A stretch of 28,783 nt of DNA from Bacteroidales bacterium (GTDB taxonomy: Bacteria; Bacteroidota; Bacteroidia; Bacteroidales; Bacteroidaceae). The notes beneath the pieces are model-generated. The model worked only from the letters and a program-made list of their open reading frames with translations, did not search any database and was not told the DNA's origin. Location of the stretch: contig SFPF01000043.1 of NCBI GenBank assembly GCA_004552155.1, positions 1-28,783 of the forward strand. Reading direction: 5' to 3'. This document shows, in pieces, positions 16,047-23,997 of the stretch. The first letter of the stretch is position 1; every line of letters begins with the position of its first letter. A program made the position numbers and the translations under genes.

Positions 16047-16149
16047 AAAAAATTAATGGTGACATCTGTCTCTACAGGTCACCATTAACCAACACAAAAA
16101 CTAAACTAGACTTAACTAAACTATTATGCGTTGTCATCACGACAACTTG
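16047..16149 (-). ncRNA. Small RNA candidate, minus strand (copy B)
   Basis: On the minus strand a TATATTTG box (16156-16163) with TTTG 20 bases upstream (16184-16187) drives a transcript starting near 16149. Its 5' end folds as GTTGTC/GACAAC (16130-16146), a single-stranded purine-pyrimidine-rich middle follows with TTTAGTT-like repeats, and the 3' end is an 11-bp stem TTAATGGTGAC/GTCACCATTAA (16053-16088) followed by a T run. No open frame. Layout and promoter resemble the Bacteroidales-1 RNA class (conserved, unknown function), but I could not test it. It lies between two convergent genes, lpdA and aroC. Confidence 0.6.
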
Positions 16150-16221
16150 ATATTGCAAATATAGAGTTTCCTTTTATTATTTCCAAAGAAAATCAAAAAA
16201 AATATTTGCTTTGCCCGTTTT

Positions 16222-17298
16222 TTAACGTTTATATAGATTTGCAAGCAGTAAATAGTCGAGCACAGTCATGGCTGCCATGCTTTCTACTACGGGCACGGCG
16301 CGGGGCAAAACGCAGGCATCGTGCCTGCCTCGGGCCTTGACGGTCGCGGCATGGCCTTCCTTATCGATTGTCGCTTGCTCGCGCAGCAGGGTGGCCACGG
16401 GCTTGAAGGCAACGCGGAAGTAAATGTCCTCGCCGTTGCTGATGCCGCCCTGTATGCCGCCGCTATTGTTGGTGAGGGTATGCACATGGCCTTCGCCGTC
16501 GGCGACAAATAGGTCATTCTGCTTGCTGCCGCGCAGCGCCACGCCTTCGAAACCGCAGCCGTAGTCGAAGCCTTTGGCGGCGTTGATGGAAAGCATGGCC
16601 GCGCCGAGGGCAGCGTGCAATTTGCCAAACACGGGTTCGCCCACGCCGACCGGCACGCCCGTTATCACGCCGGTGATGATGCCTCCGATGGTGTCGCCCT
16701 CGGCTTTCACGCTCTTGATGAGGTCGGCCATCTTTTCGGCAGTAGCGGCATCGGGGCAGCGCACGGCGTTGCTCTCTATCGCGTTGAGGTCGTAGTCTTT
16801 ATAAGTGCCGGGCAGGGCGATGCCGCCCACTTGCGAGGTATAGGCCTTCACGTCGATGCCGTACGCTTGCAGGGCAATCTTTGCAAAAGCTCCCGCCACG
16901 CATCGCGCCGCCGTTTCGCGTGCCGAGGCACGTCCGCCGCCCCGGTGGTCGCGTATGCCATATTTATTATAATAGGTATAGTCGGCGTGCGAGGGGCGAA
17001 ACACGTCGCGCAGATTGTCATAGTCTGCCGAGTGCTGGTTTTCGTTGCGGATAATGAAGCCTATGGGAGTGCCCGTGGTCTTTCCCTCGAACAGCCCCGA
17101 GAGGATTTCCACGCGGTCGCTTTCCTTGCGCGGCGTGGTCAGCGCACTCTGCCCCGGTCGGCGGCGGTCGAGTTCGCGCTGCACGACGCCGAGGTCAATG
17201 CTGATGCCTGCCGGCATACCGTCTATCACGCCGCCGATGGCCGGACCGTGGCTTTCGCCGAACGTTGTCAGGCGGAATATCTCTCCAAAGGTGTTCAT
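16222..17298 (-). CDS. aroC: Chorismate synthase
   Basis: A 358-residue chorismate synthase that converts 5-enolpyruvylshikimate-3-phosphate to chorismate with reduced FMN, the last step of the shikimate pathway. FGESHG (13-18), RRRPGQS (45-51), RPSHADYTYYNKYG (101-114), RDHRGGGRASARET (116-129) and SGGIQGG near the C terminus are clear family motifs; length and domain order are normal. It is cytoplasmic. The ATG at 17298 is the natural start. It is divergent from the KilA-N gene; both promoters sit in one palindrome at 17335-17372. Confidence 0.97.
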   Translation of the reverse strand: MNTFGEIFRLTTFGESHGPAIGGVIDGMPAGISIDLGVVQRELDRRRPGQSALTTPRKESDRVEILSGLFEGKTTGTPIGFIIRNENQHSADYDNLRDVFRPSHADYTYYNKYGIRDHRGGGRASARETAARCVAGAFAKIALQAYGIDVKAYTSQVGGIALPGTYKDYDLNAIESNAVRCPDAATAEKMADLIKSVKAEGDTIGGIITGVITGVPVGVGEPVFGKLHAALGAAMLSINAAKGFDYGCGFEGVALRGSKQNDLFVADGEGHVHTLTNNSGGIQGGISNGEDIYFRVAFKPVATLLREQATIDKEGHAATVKARGRHDACVLPRAVPVVESMAAMTVLDYLLLANLYKR

Positions 17299-17334
17299 GG
17301 TAAAGAAAATTGGTCGGAATTACTATTACAACAG

Positions 17335-17372
17335 CAAATTTAGATAAAATCCGCGGATTCTATCTAAATTTG
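17335..17372. promoter_or_regulatory. 38-bp palindrome with divergent promoters
   Basis: A dyad made of AAATTTAGATA, A, AATCCGCGGATT, C, TATCTAAATTT with outer C and G; only the A/C pair mismatches. The left arm carries the aroC -7 box on the minus strand (TAAATTTG at 17335-17342) and the right arm the KilA-N gene's -7 box on the plus strand (17365-17372). Predicted transcript starts are near 17328 and 17379. Confidence 0.75.
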
Positions 17373-17398
17373 TAACGGAAATTAAAGCCTTGATTATT

Positions 17399-18217
17399 AT
17401 GTCAAAGATTACGGTTCAAGAAATACAAGTAACTGTTCTGCAATGGGAAGGACAGGATTATATTTCTCTAACAGATATGGCTGCAGCCAAAGAAGGAGAA
17501 AGTCGGGCTGCAGATATTATTAAGAACTGGATTCGAAATCGTTACTCGATAGAATTTCTCGGAACTTGGGAAATCATTCACAACCCCAAGTTTAAAGTGG
17601 TCGAATTTGACCACTTTAGAAAAAGTGCAGGGCTACCCTCTTTTGTCCTTAGCGCTTCTGAATGGATAGAACAAACAAATGCGATTGGGCTTGTCGTGAA
17701 AAAAGGACGTTACGGCGGAACTTTTGCTCACAAAGATATTGCCTTTGAGTTTGGTTCTGCTATCAGCGTTCCATTCAAACTCTATCTTATAGAAGAGTTC
17801 CAAAGGTTAAAGGCAGAGGAACAGCAACTGCTTGGTTGGTCTGCAAAACGCGAGTTATCAAAAATCAACTACCGAATACACACCGATGCAATCAAGCATA
17901 ATCTTATTCCTCTTGAAATCACCTCAAAACAAGCAAGCGCTATTTATGCCAATGAAGCCGATGTGTTAAATATGGCCATGTTTGGAATGACCGCAAAACA
18001 ATGGAGAGAGCATAATCCCGAATTGAAAGGAAACATTCGGGACTATGCCTCTATCAACGAACTGATTTGTTTGTCTAATATGGAAAATCTTAATGCGGTA
18101 TTTATCGAGCAGGGAATTCCCCAAGGAGAACGTTTAATAAAGCTCAATCAAATAGCAATTCATCAAATGAGTGTTCTGGAAAATAAAAATGATAACGAAA
18201 GCAATCTATTAAAGTGA
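17399..18217 (+). CDS. KilA-N domain protein
   Basis: A 272-residue protein with an N-terminal KilA-N domain: ISLTDMAAAKEGESRAADII (residues about 19-40), the NWIRN and WE motifs after it, and a G-T-A-HKDIAFEFGSAIS segment. KilA-N domains are DNA-binding and common on phages and other mobile elements. After about residue 130 the rest is helical with no recognised domain. AT-rich codon use differs from its GC-rich neighbours, which suggests transfer. ATG 17399 is preferred to a TTG nine bases upstream. It is divergent from aroC across a palindrome, as expected for a self-regulated gene. I see no other phage gene nearby. Confidence 0.8.
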   Translation: MSKITVQEIQVTVLQWEGQDYISLTDMAAAKEGESRAADIIKNWIRNRYSIEFLGTWEIIHNPKFKVVEFDHFRKSAGLPSFVLSASEWIEQTNAIGLVVKKGRYGGTFAHKDIAFEFGSAISVPFKLYLIEEFQRLKAEEQQLLGWSAKRELSKINYRIHTDAIKHNLIPLEITSKQASAIYANEADVLNMAMFGMTAKQWREHNPELKGNIRDYASINELICLSNMENLNAVFIEQGIPQGERLIKLNQIAIHQMSVLENKNDNESNLLK

Positions 18218-18359
18218 TTGCTTACTGCATAAGCATGACTCTAATCGGAAAATTACGGCTTAGAATTTTTCTTAGATATTATTTATTCTTAAACGCCTGT
18301 GATATTTTCCGAATAAGTACCAGGTTATCATTTATTATCCATTATCAATCATCTTATTC
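18218..18359. other. Gap between KilA-N gene and slyD-like gene
   Basis: The gap is AT-rich. A short inverted repeat TGCTTA/TAAGCA lies just after the stop but lacks a T run. I see no gene or clear terminator. Confidence 0.4.
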
Positions 18360-18989
18360 TTAATGGCAATGACCGCCGCAGCCGCAGTGGCCGTCGCCCT
18401 TATGCTCGTGGTTGCAATGGCCTTCGCCGTGATGGTCGTGGTGGCAGTCGTCGCCGCAGTTCTCGCAGCCGCAGCCGCAACCCTCGCCGCTCATCATGTT
18501 GAGCATGCCCTGAATCTCTTCAGCGGTGGCCCCGCGTGCCGTCACCACTTCGCCGCGAAAGTGCAGGGGCTTGCCGGCAAAAGGATGGTTGAGGTCAACC
18601 GTAACGGTGTTTTCCTTCACCTCGGTCACCAGACCCTGGAAACGGTTGCCGTCGGCATTGACCAAGGGCAGTACGGCGCCGGGATAGACGCCCTCTTTGT
18701 CGAAACGTCCGTCGATGCAGAACACGCTTTTGTCGAGTTCCACCACGTGCTCCTGCACGTAAGGGCCGTAAGCCTCCTCGACAGAGAGCGTGAAGTCAAA
18801 CTTATCGCCGGCGGCGAGACCGCCCACTTTTTCCTCAAAGGCATCGAGCGTAAAGCCCATGCCGGTGATGAACTGGAAGGGGTGGTCTTTCGGGGCTTTC
18901 TCTACAAGTTCAAGTTCGTGAATGCCTTTGGCGTTGTCGGTAAAGAGTTCGTATGCCACGGTGACATACTTGTGCTGTGAATTTTCCAT
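18360..18989 (-). CDS. SlyD-like FKBP-type peptidyl-prolyl isomerase with metal-binding tail
   Basis: A 209-residue SlyD-type FKBP prolyl isomerase and chaperone. VAYELF and GMGFTLDAFEEKVGGL match the split FKBP fold, and YGPYVQEHVVEL with FCIDGRF spans the inserted flap domain, ending in VTVDLNHPFAGKPLHFRGEVV. The C-terminal 40 residues are packed with His and Cys (GCGCGCENCG, HHDHHGEGHC, HCGCGGHCH), as in SlyD tails that bind nickel. I chose the ATG at 18989 (MENSQHKYV), since the 27 residues upstream resemble no family start. It probably helps metalloenzyme maturation. Gene symbol slyD is likely but not proven. Confidence 0.88.
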   Translation of the reverse strand: MENSQHKYVTVAYELFTDNAKGIHELELVEKAPKDHPFQFITGMGFTLDAFEEKVGGLAAGDKFDFTLSVEEAYGPYVQEHVVELDKSVFCIDGRFDKEGVYPGAVLPLVNADGNRFQGLVTEVKENTVTVDLNHPFAGKPLHFRGEVVTARGATAEEIQGMLNMMSGEGCGCGCENCGDDCHHDHHGEGHCNHEHKGDGHCGCGGHCH

Positions 18990-19087
18990 TGGTTGTTGTA
19001 AAATTGGATATGAATAATGTTGATTGTTTGCTGTTTTGAAAAAATCGAGAAACTGCGTATGCGAATACACTGCAAATAGTATTTGCC

Positions 19088-20856
19088 TTACGCCAATTCC
19101 AACTTAAAGGTTTGCCGCAGCGTTTCGAGCGCGGGATTGTCTTTGAGCATGGCTGCAAACTGCTCTTTGGGGCTGTATGCCCGCGTTTGCGCCTCACGTG
19201 CCACGAGCTTGAGGTCGAGCGCAACGAAATCGTTTTGCAATTCGTTCCTCAGATATTGCTCCACCTGCGGCTGCATCTGCTGCATGTACTTCATCACCTG
19301 CTCGTTCTCCACGGGCACGGTGACGCGCTTGCTTCCGGGAGCCACTTCGAGCGTCATGTTGCGCATTCGTGCCGACATGGCGGCATATTCGCGCGGCAGC
19401 GAGAGGGCGTATTGCAGCCAGCAGCGGTTCACGTCGGCAGCCTCGAAGGCTTTGTCGCGCTGTTGCTTCTGCTGTGCGGCATAGGCCGGCGCGTTCTCTT
19501 GCACCGTGCTTTGCTGCGGCTGGTGCATCGCCTCCATGGTTTTGCGAATCGAAAGCGTGGGCACGGGGCGTTTCGCCTGCTGCGCCGCTTGCTGCGCCGC
19601 ATGGGTAGGGGCGTTTGGGCATTATTTATCGGAGATTGTCCCGGCTGCGCGGCGGCAGGTTTCGGGGCGGCGGGCTTGGGTGCTTCCTGTTTCTTGGAAG
19701 CAGTGTGGCTGAAAATGGGTTTTAGCGTCTTCGTAGGGCCAAGCCCACAGCCCGGCGCGTCCTCCTGCGCGCACTGCGCCACCTCGATGAGGCACAGTTC
19801 CACGCCCAACCGCTTGTTGCGGCTCACGCGATAGTTCACGTCGCAATCGTTGCAGAGTTTCAAGGCGCGATAAAGGAATTGCGGCTTGCACCGCTTGGCC
19901 TGCTCGCTGTAACGCTGGCGCACGTTTTCCGCCACGTCGAGCAGCGGCAGCGTACTCTCGTCGCGGCTCACGAGCAGGTCGCGGAAATGCGCCGCCAGAC
20001 CGCCGATGAAATGGTTGCCCTCGAAGCCTTTGCGCAGTATCTCGTTGAAAGTGAGCATCGCTGTGGGTATATCGCCTTTCAGCAGACTGTCCGTGAGATT
20101 AAAATAATAGTCGTAGTCGAGAATATTGAGGTCTTCGATGACCTTTTTATAGGTGATATTGCCTGCAGAAAAGCTGGCCACTTGGTCGAAGATAGAGAGT
20201 GCGTCGCGCATGCCGCCGTCCGCTTTGCGGGCAATCACGCTCAGGGCTTCCTCTTCATAGGCAATGCCCTCTTTTTCCGCCACTCCCTTGAGGTGGTTCA
20301 CGATATCGGGCACCTCCATGCGGTTGAAATCGTAGATTTGGCAGCGGCTCAGAATGGTGGGCAATATCTTGTGCTTCTCGGTAGTGGCGAGAATGAAGAT
20401 GGCGTGTGCGGGCGGCTCTTCGAGGGTTTTGAGGAAAGCGTTGAAGGCCTGCGTGGTGAGCATGTGTACCTCGTCGATGATGAACACCTTGTAGCGTCCC
20501 ACCTGAGGCGGCACCTGTACCTGCTCGATGAGCATGCGCATATCGTCGACAGAGTTATTGGAGGCGGCGTCCAGCTCATAGATGTTGAGCGAGCGTTGCT
20601 CGGCGAAGGCGCGGCAGCTCTCGCACTCGTTGCAGGCTTCGCCGTCGGCCGTGGGGTGCTCGCAGTTGATGGTTTTGGCGAAGATGCGTGCGCAGGTGGT
20701 TTTGCCCACGCCGCGCGGCCCGCAGAAGAGGAAGGCGTGTGCCAGTTTGCCGGTTGCTATCGCGTTTTTCAGGGTTGTGGTCAGCGTGCTCTGTCCCACG
20801 ACGCTGTCAAAGGTTGTGGGGCGGTACTTTCTGGCCGAAACGATGTAGTTGTCCAT
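19088..20856 (-). CDS. dnaX: DNA polymerase III gamma/tau subunit, frame shifts in the linker
   Basis: The clamp-loader ATPase. From the start: RKYRPTTFDSVVGQ, Walker A GPRGVGKTT (46-54), zinc cysteines C65, C75, C78, C81, Walker B IIDEVH (126-131), sensor 1 ATTEKHKILPTILSRC and lid residues after it. Domain III runs to about residue 385, then a Pro/Ala/Lys linker. The first frame ends at 19429 after an atypical tail (475 residues), but the -1 frame carries the natural continuation NAPTHAAQQAAQQAKRPVP, then LSIRKTMEAMHQ and the tau C-terminal domain to 19088. One extra base in AAA (19614-19616 as TTT) joins the frames into about 589 residues, usual for Bacteroidota. An A-run slippery site is absent, so an indel or sequencing error is likelier than programmed shifting. 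Confidence 0.93.
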
Positions 20857-20878
20857 TTAATATATTATGTATTTCTTG

Positions 20879-20886
20879 CAAAATTA
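20879..20886 (-). promoter_or_regulatory. -7 box of dnaX
   Basis: TAATTTTG on the minus strand fits TAnnTTTG, 22 bases upstream of the dnaX ATG at 20856. Confidence 0.5.
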
Positions 20887-21327
20887 AGGAAAAAAGGCAG
20901 AAAACGGCCATTATCTTATAAGACTTTTGCACGCGCCGCGCAGATTATCGCGATTTTCTCCGAGATATTATTTACTAATCCCGTGAAAAATCTTCCCAAG
21001 TCCGTGATAGTTTTCATTATCTGCGCAGAAAAAGTTTGTTACAAAGTTTGTAACGCATATTACAAAGTTTGTAATACATGTTAGAAAGTTTGTAACGCAT
21101 ATTACAAACTTTGTAATAAAAAATCTCTTATAGGTAAGGAAAAATTATCAAGGAGGAAATGAAAAATATCTTGCTGATAGTAAAAAACAGGTCAAAGCAA
21201 ATGGCGCAGTTCGTGCATGGCACTATCGTCCTCCACCGAAGCAGGTGCGATTTGCCTTACTCACACCATAGAATTGGCAGAAAATTCGGTAATATGGGGG
21301 CGAAAATTCGGTTTATACCGAAATTCT
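20887..21327. other. Gap between dnaX and barrel protein gene
   Basis: Holds the second palindrome array (21038-21117), then an AT-rich stretch with no gene, a repeated AAAATTCGGT (21281-21290 and 21303-21312) and a small hairpin TTCGGT (21307-21312) with ACCGAA (21317-21322). The AAAATTCGGT words are 22 bases apart and could be regulatory, given the adjacent promoter. Confidence 0.5.
21038..21117. repeat. Four-unit 21-bp palindrome array, copy 2
   Basis: Palindromes start at 21038, 21059, 21080 and 21101, again exactly 21 bases apart, with spacers GCAT, ACAT and GCAT. The unit order mirrors the inverted copy at 358-437: outer G/C, outer A/T, an arm-mutated unit (GTTAGAAAG), then a last unit. 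The upstream flank TTCATTATCTGCGCAG and a downstream CTTATAGG are shared with the first copy in inverted orientation. Confidence 0.85.
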
Positions 21328-21358
21328 TTTGAGGAAAAAGGAGCAAGTCCTAACTTTG
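21328..21358 (+). promoter_or_regulatory. Promoter of the barrel protein gene
   Basis: TTTG at 21328-21331 and TAACTTTG at 21351-21358 with a 19-base spacer, an ideal Bacteroidota promoter. It ends 4 bases before ATG 21363, so transcription starts at or beside the start codon. Confidence 0.65.
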
Positions 21359-21362
21359 CAGT

Positions 21363-22601
21363 ATGAAAATGGCTATTTACCTTGGCAAGAGTCGTGCGCT
21401 CTGCTTCCTATACATATTATTATATGTATGGTGCTGCTCCGCACCCTATGCCTCGGCACAGACGCCTGGCGATACAATCATCTTCCCCGCACCCGCTGAT
21501 TCCTCTATCCTTGCAGTTAACGATTCAGTGCAACAAAAGAAGTCTAAATCGCTGTGGAAGAAGTTAGTGAACTATTTCAAGAACTCCGACAAGCGCGAAG
21601 CCAGCAAGAATTTCGACTTCGGTTTTCTTCCCGGTCCGCACTATTCTTCCACCGTGGGCTTAGGCCTTGGCTTGGTTGCCACAGCGACTTACAGCTCTGA
21701 CTTTGCCGACAAATCGCTGCCGCGCTCCAACGCCGCACTCTACGGCGACCTCACCACGGGCGGCTTTTTCCTCATCGGCATCAAGGGCCTGCACATCTTC
21801 CCCCACGAGCGGTATAAACTGGACTACAAGCTCAACCTCTCTACCTTCCTCACGGACTACTACGGTATGGGCTATGCGCTCAACAACGAGGATTATAACA
21901 AGGCAAGCTTCCGCCGTAATCGCGTCGAAGCCATTGCCCGTTTCCTCTTCCGCCTCGCGCCAAAAACGTACCTCGGTCCCACTTTCTCCTACCGCTTCAT
22001 ACAGGCCGCAGAGGTGAAGCAGCGCGACCTGCCGCTCTTTGAAAATCAGCGCAAGAACCTGCATGCCACTTCGCCGGGCGTAACCTTTCTTTACGACTCG
22101 CGCGACTTTATCCAAAACGCGAGCAAAGGCGTATACTTCCAAGTGGACCAATCGTTTACGCCGCGTTTCATTGGAAACGACTATTGCTTCTCGTCTACGG
22201 AGGTTACCCTGAGCGGCTACAAAAAGGTATGGCGCGGCGGCGTGCTCGCGGCGGAGTACCACTCGCTCTTCAACTACGGCCACACGCCCTGGGGCTTCAT
22301 GGCAGAAGTGGGCAACAACAACCGCATGCGTGGCTATTACGAGGGCCGGTATCGCGACCAGAACCTCATTGAGGCACAAATAGAGTTGCGCCAGAATATC
22401 AAGAAGCGCCACGGCATGGTGGTGTGGGTTGGTGCGGCACAGATATTTGAGCAGTTGAAAGACATGCGCTTCCGCCAAACACTCCCCAACGGCGGCATAG
22501 GCTACCGCTGGGAATTCAAAAAAGGCATCAACGTGCGCCTCGACTACGGTCTCTCCAAAAACGGCGGCGGCTTTATCTTCAGCCTCAACGAAGCCTTTTG
22601 A
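21363..22601 (+). CDS. BamA/TamA-like outer membrane barrel protein
   Basis: A 412-residue outer membrane protein of the bacterial surface antigen (Omp85 barrel) type. The signal peptide ends near SAQTPG (MKMAIYLGKSRA, then a hydrophobic core and AQ). After a lysine-rich linker (about 60-80) come alternating barrel strands: GLGLGLVATATY, LYGDLTTGGFFLIG, FLYDSRDFIQNASKGVYFQV, RMRGYYEGRYRDQNLIEAQIELR, and the C-terminal GGIGYRWEFKKGINVRLDYG ending in LNEAF. The RGYYEGRYRD segment is the conserved barrel motif, and FF/F-final strands suit BAM recognition. No POTRA domain is seen, so it is a barrel-only member. An ATG at 21369 is an alternative start because of the promoter position. The function is unknown. 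Confidence 0.82.
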   Translation: MKMAIYLGKSRALCFLYILLYVWCCSAPYASAQTPGDTIIFPAPADSSILAVNDSVQQKKSKSLWKKLVNYFKNSDKREASKNFDFGFLPGPHYSSTVGLGLGLVATATYSSDFADKSLPRSNAALYGDLTTGGFFLIGIKGLHIFPHERYKLDYKLNLSTFLTDYYGMGYALNNEDYNKASFRRNRVEAIARFLFRLAPKTYLGPTFSYRFIQAAEVKQRDLPLFENQRKNLHATSPGVTFLYDSRDFIQNASKGVYFQVDQSFTPRFIGNDYCFSSTEVTLSGYKKVWRGGVLAAEYHSLFNYGHTPWGFMAEVGNNNRMRGYYEGRYRDQNLIEAQIELRQNIKKRHGMVVWVGAAQIFEQLKDMRFRQTLPNGGIGYRWEFKKGINVRLDYGLSKNGGGFIFSLNEAF

Positions 22602-22747
22602 GCAATCAAATAAAGGAACCAGCATTTGATTGATCTGATAAAGAGGATTAAGTATAATCTGCCTGGAAGGCACTCAACACAGAATATTATTTTGCACCAT
22701 TTCTTTACCCTTATCGCAACTATCTCCACTATAAAATCTCTATCAAT

Positions 22748-23688
22748 ATGACATTAAAGAAAAAACTGATTTCTGCGGCACTCCTCCTCGCCGCCACCTC
22801 CGCCCGCGCCCTACCCTACGCGCCGGAATTTCTGCAAGACGAACAAACCGACGCCGGCAAACTCGAATACATCAACTTCGGCAATTTCGACCGCTGGCTT
22901 ATCCGCAACGTGAAGGAAAGCGGCATCATCGGCGGCAAGACCAAGACGCTCTATTGCATCGCCCCCAACGGCACCATCGCGTGTCGGGCATCACGAAGAC
23001 CAACGTCAGCGTCTACCGCGAGGAACGCCCGGGCCATGGCTACTGCGCCAAACTTTACACGCACCTCGAAGAGTGCAAAGTGCTCGGTATCGTGAATATC
23101 AAGGTGCTCGCCGCAGGTTCCATCTATCTGGGACAGACGCAAGAGCCGATTACAGGCACGAAAAACCCTATGGCCAAGCTCAACGCCGGCATCAAGTTTA
23201 GCCGCCGCCCGAAAGCCCTCGTGTTCGACTATAAAGTAAAACTCTCCGGACAGCCCAACCGTGTGAAGCAGACGGGTTTCGGCAAGGTAAAGACCATTCA
23301 GGGCATGGACATGCCCGACTGCATACTCTACCTGCAAAAGCGCTGGGAGGACGCGCAGGGCAACATCTACGCAAAGCGCGTGGGCACGATGGTGAAACGC
23401 TTCAACAAAAACACCGACTGGGTGAACAACGCCCGCTTTGAAATCCACTACGGCGACATCACCAAGGAAAAGTTTTACAACTCAAGCATGGCGCTCACCT
23501 CTGGCGATGACACCAAGTATGCCAAAAATTCCAAGGGAAAAATGGTTCAAGTAAAGGAAGTTGGTTGGGCCAATGCCAACGAAGCGCCCACGCACATCGT
23601 GCTGCAATTCGACTCGAGCCACGGCGGCGCATACATCGGCAGCGTAGGCAACACGCTTTGGATAGACAACGTGCGCCTCGCGTACTAA
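22748..23688 (+). pseudogene. PCMD-family surface protein, frame broken by an internal loss
   Basis: A secreted member of the putative carbohydrate metabolism domain (PCMD) family, common in Bacteroidota cell-surface loci. The signal peptide MTLKKKLISAALLLAATSARA is followed by YINFGNFDRWLIRNVKESGI, GGKTKTLYCIAPNGTI; from 22981 another frame continues VSGITKTNVSVYREERPGHG, YCAKLYTH, SRRPKALVFDYKVKLSG, QKRWEDAQGN and ends TLWIDNVRLAY. Family members have roughly 22 residues between NGTI and VSGITK, so about 64 bases seem missing at 22978/22981. No lipobox cysteine is apparent. The last motif, WVDNIxLxY-like, is the usual family end. It sits 146 bases after the barrel protein gene. Confidence 0.78.
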
Positions 23689-23766
23689 ATTGCGGCTTTT
23701 CATATAGGACATTTGCGTTTTTTTTGCAAAAATCTTAATACTTTTTGCAAAAAACTCGTATATTTG

Positions 23767-23818
23767 CTGCTCCTTTCATATATATTTATTGTATATGATA
23801 GGAGCAGTAACCTTTTTT
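23767..23818 (+). terminator. Long hairpin with T run
   Basis: CTGCTCCT (23767-23774) pairs with AGGAGCAG (23800-23807), and TCATATA (23776-23782) pairs with TATATGA (23792-23798), with one T/T mismatch and a 9-base loop. A run of six T residues follows at 23813-23818. It may end the PCMD transcript, or begin a short RNA as a TATATTTG box lies just before it. Confidence 0.55.
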
Positions 23819-23851
23819 ATCCGTTATTAATCATTTTCATATAATAAGCCG

Positions 23852-23931
23852 GGGCGTATTGCATACGCCCTCCAAATGGTTGCCTCATTGGTTCCTTTTC
23901 AGCGCAATGGGCGGGCGTATGCTATACGCCC
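23852..23931. repeat. Twin GGGCGTAT/ATACGCCC hairpins
   Basis: Two perfect 8-bp stems with 3-base loops, TGC at 23852-23870 and GCT at 23913-23931, in the same orientation of arms but with complementary-looking loops. They resemble REP-type palindromes that recur in Bacteroidota genomes. Confidence 0.7.
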
Positions 23932-23997
23932 CCAGCACACATCCTTTTGATACATCTTTTTTAATTCACTTTTTTATTAACCAAATCAGTTTACGTT

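Larger units (their letters stand above)
23689..23997. other. Gap with hairpins before the Ig-repeat gene
   Basis: The gap has a possible TATATTTG box at 23759-23766, a long hairpin (23767-23807), a T run, and two copies of a GGGCGTAT/ATACGCCC hairpin at 23852-23870 and 23913-23931. No gene is seen. Confidence 0.6.

Noticed and set aside
17399..18217. Prophage or phage-like island
   Set aside because: Only one gene of possible mobile origin is present, with housekeeping genes on both sides, so there is no support for a prophage.
19608..19622. Programmed -1 frameshift in dnaX as the natural mechanism
   Set aside because: No slippery heptamer lies in the required register and a TAA in the -1 frame lies just upstream, leaving a very short window; a one-base indel fits better.
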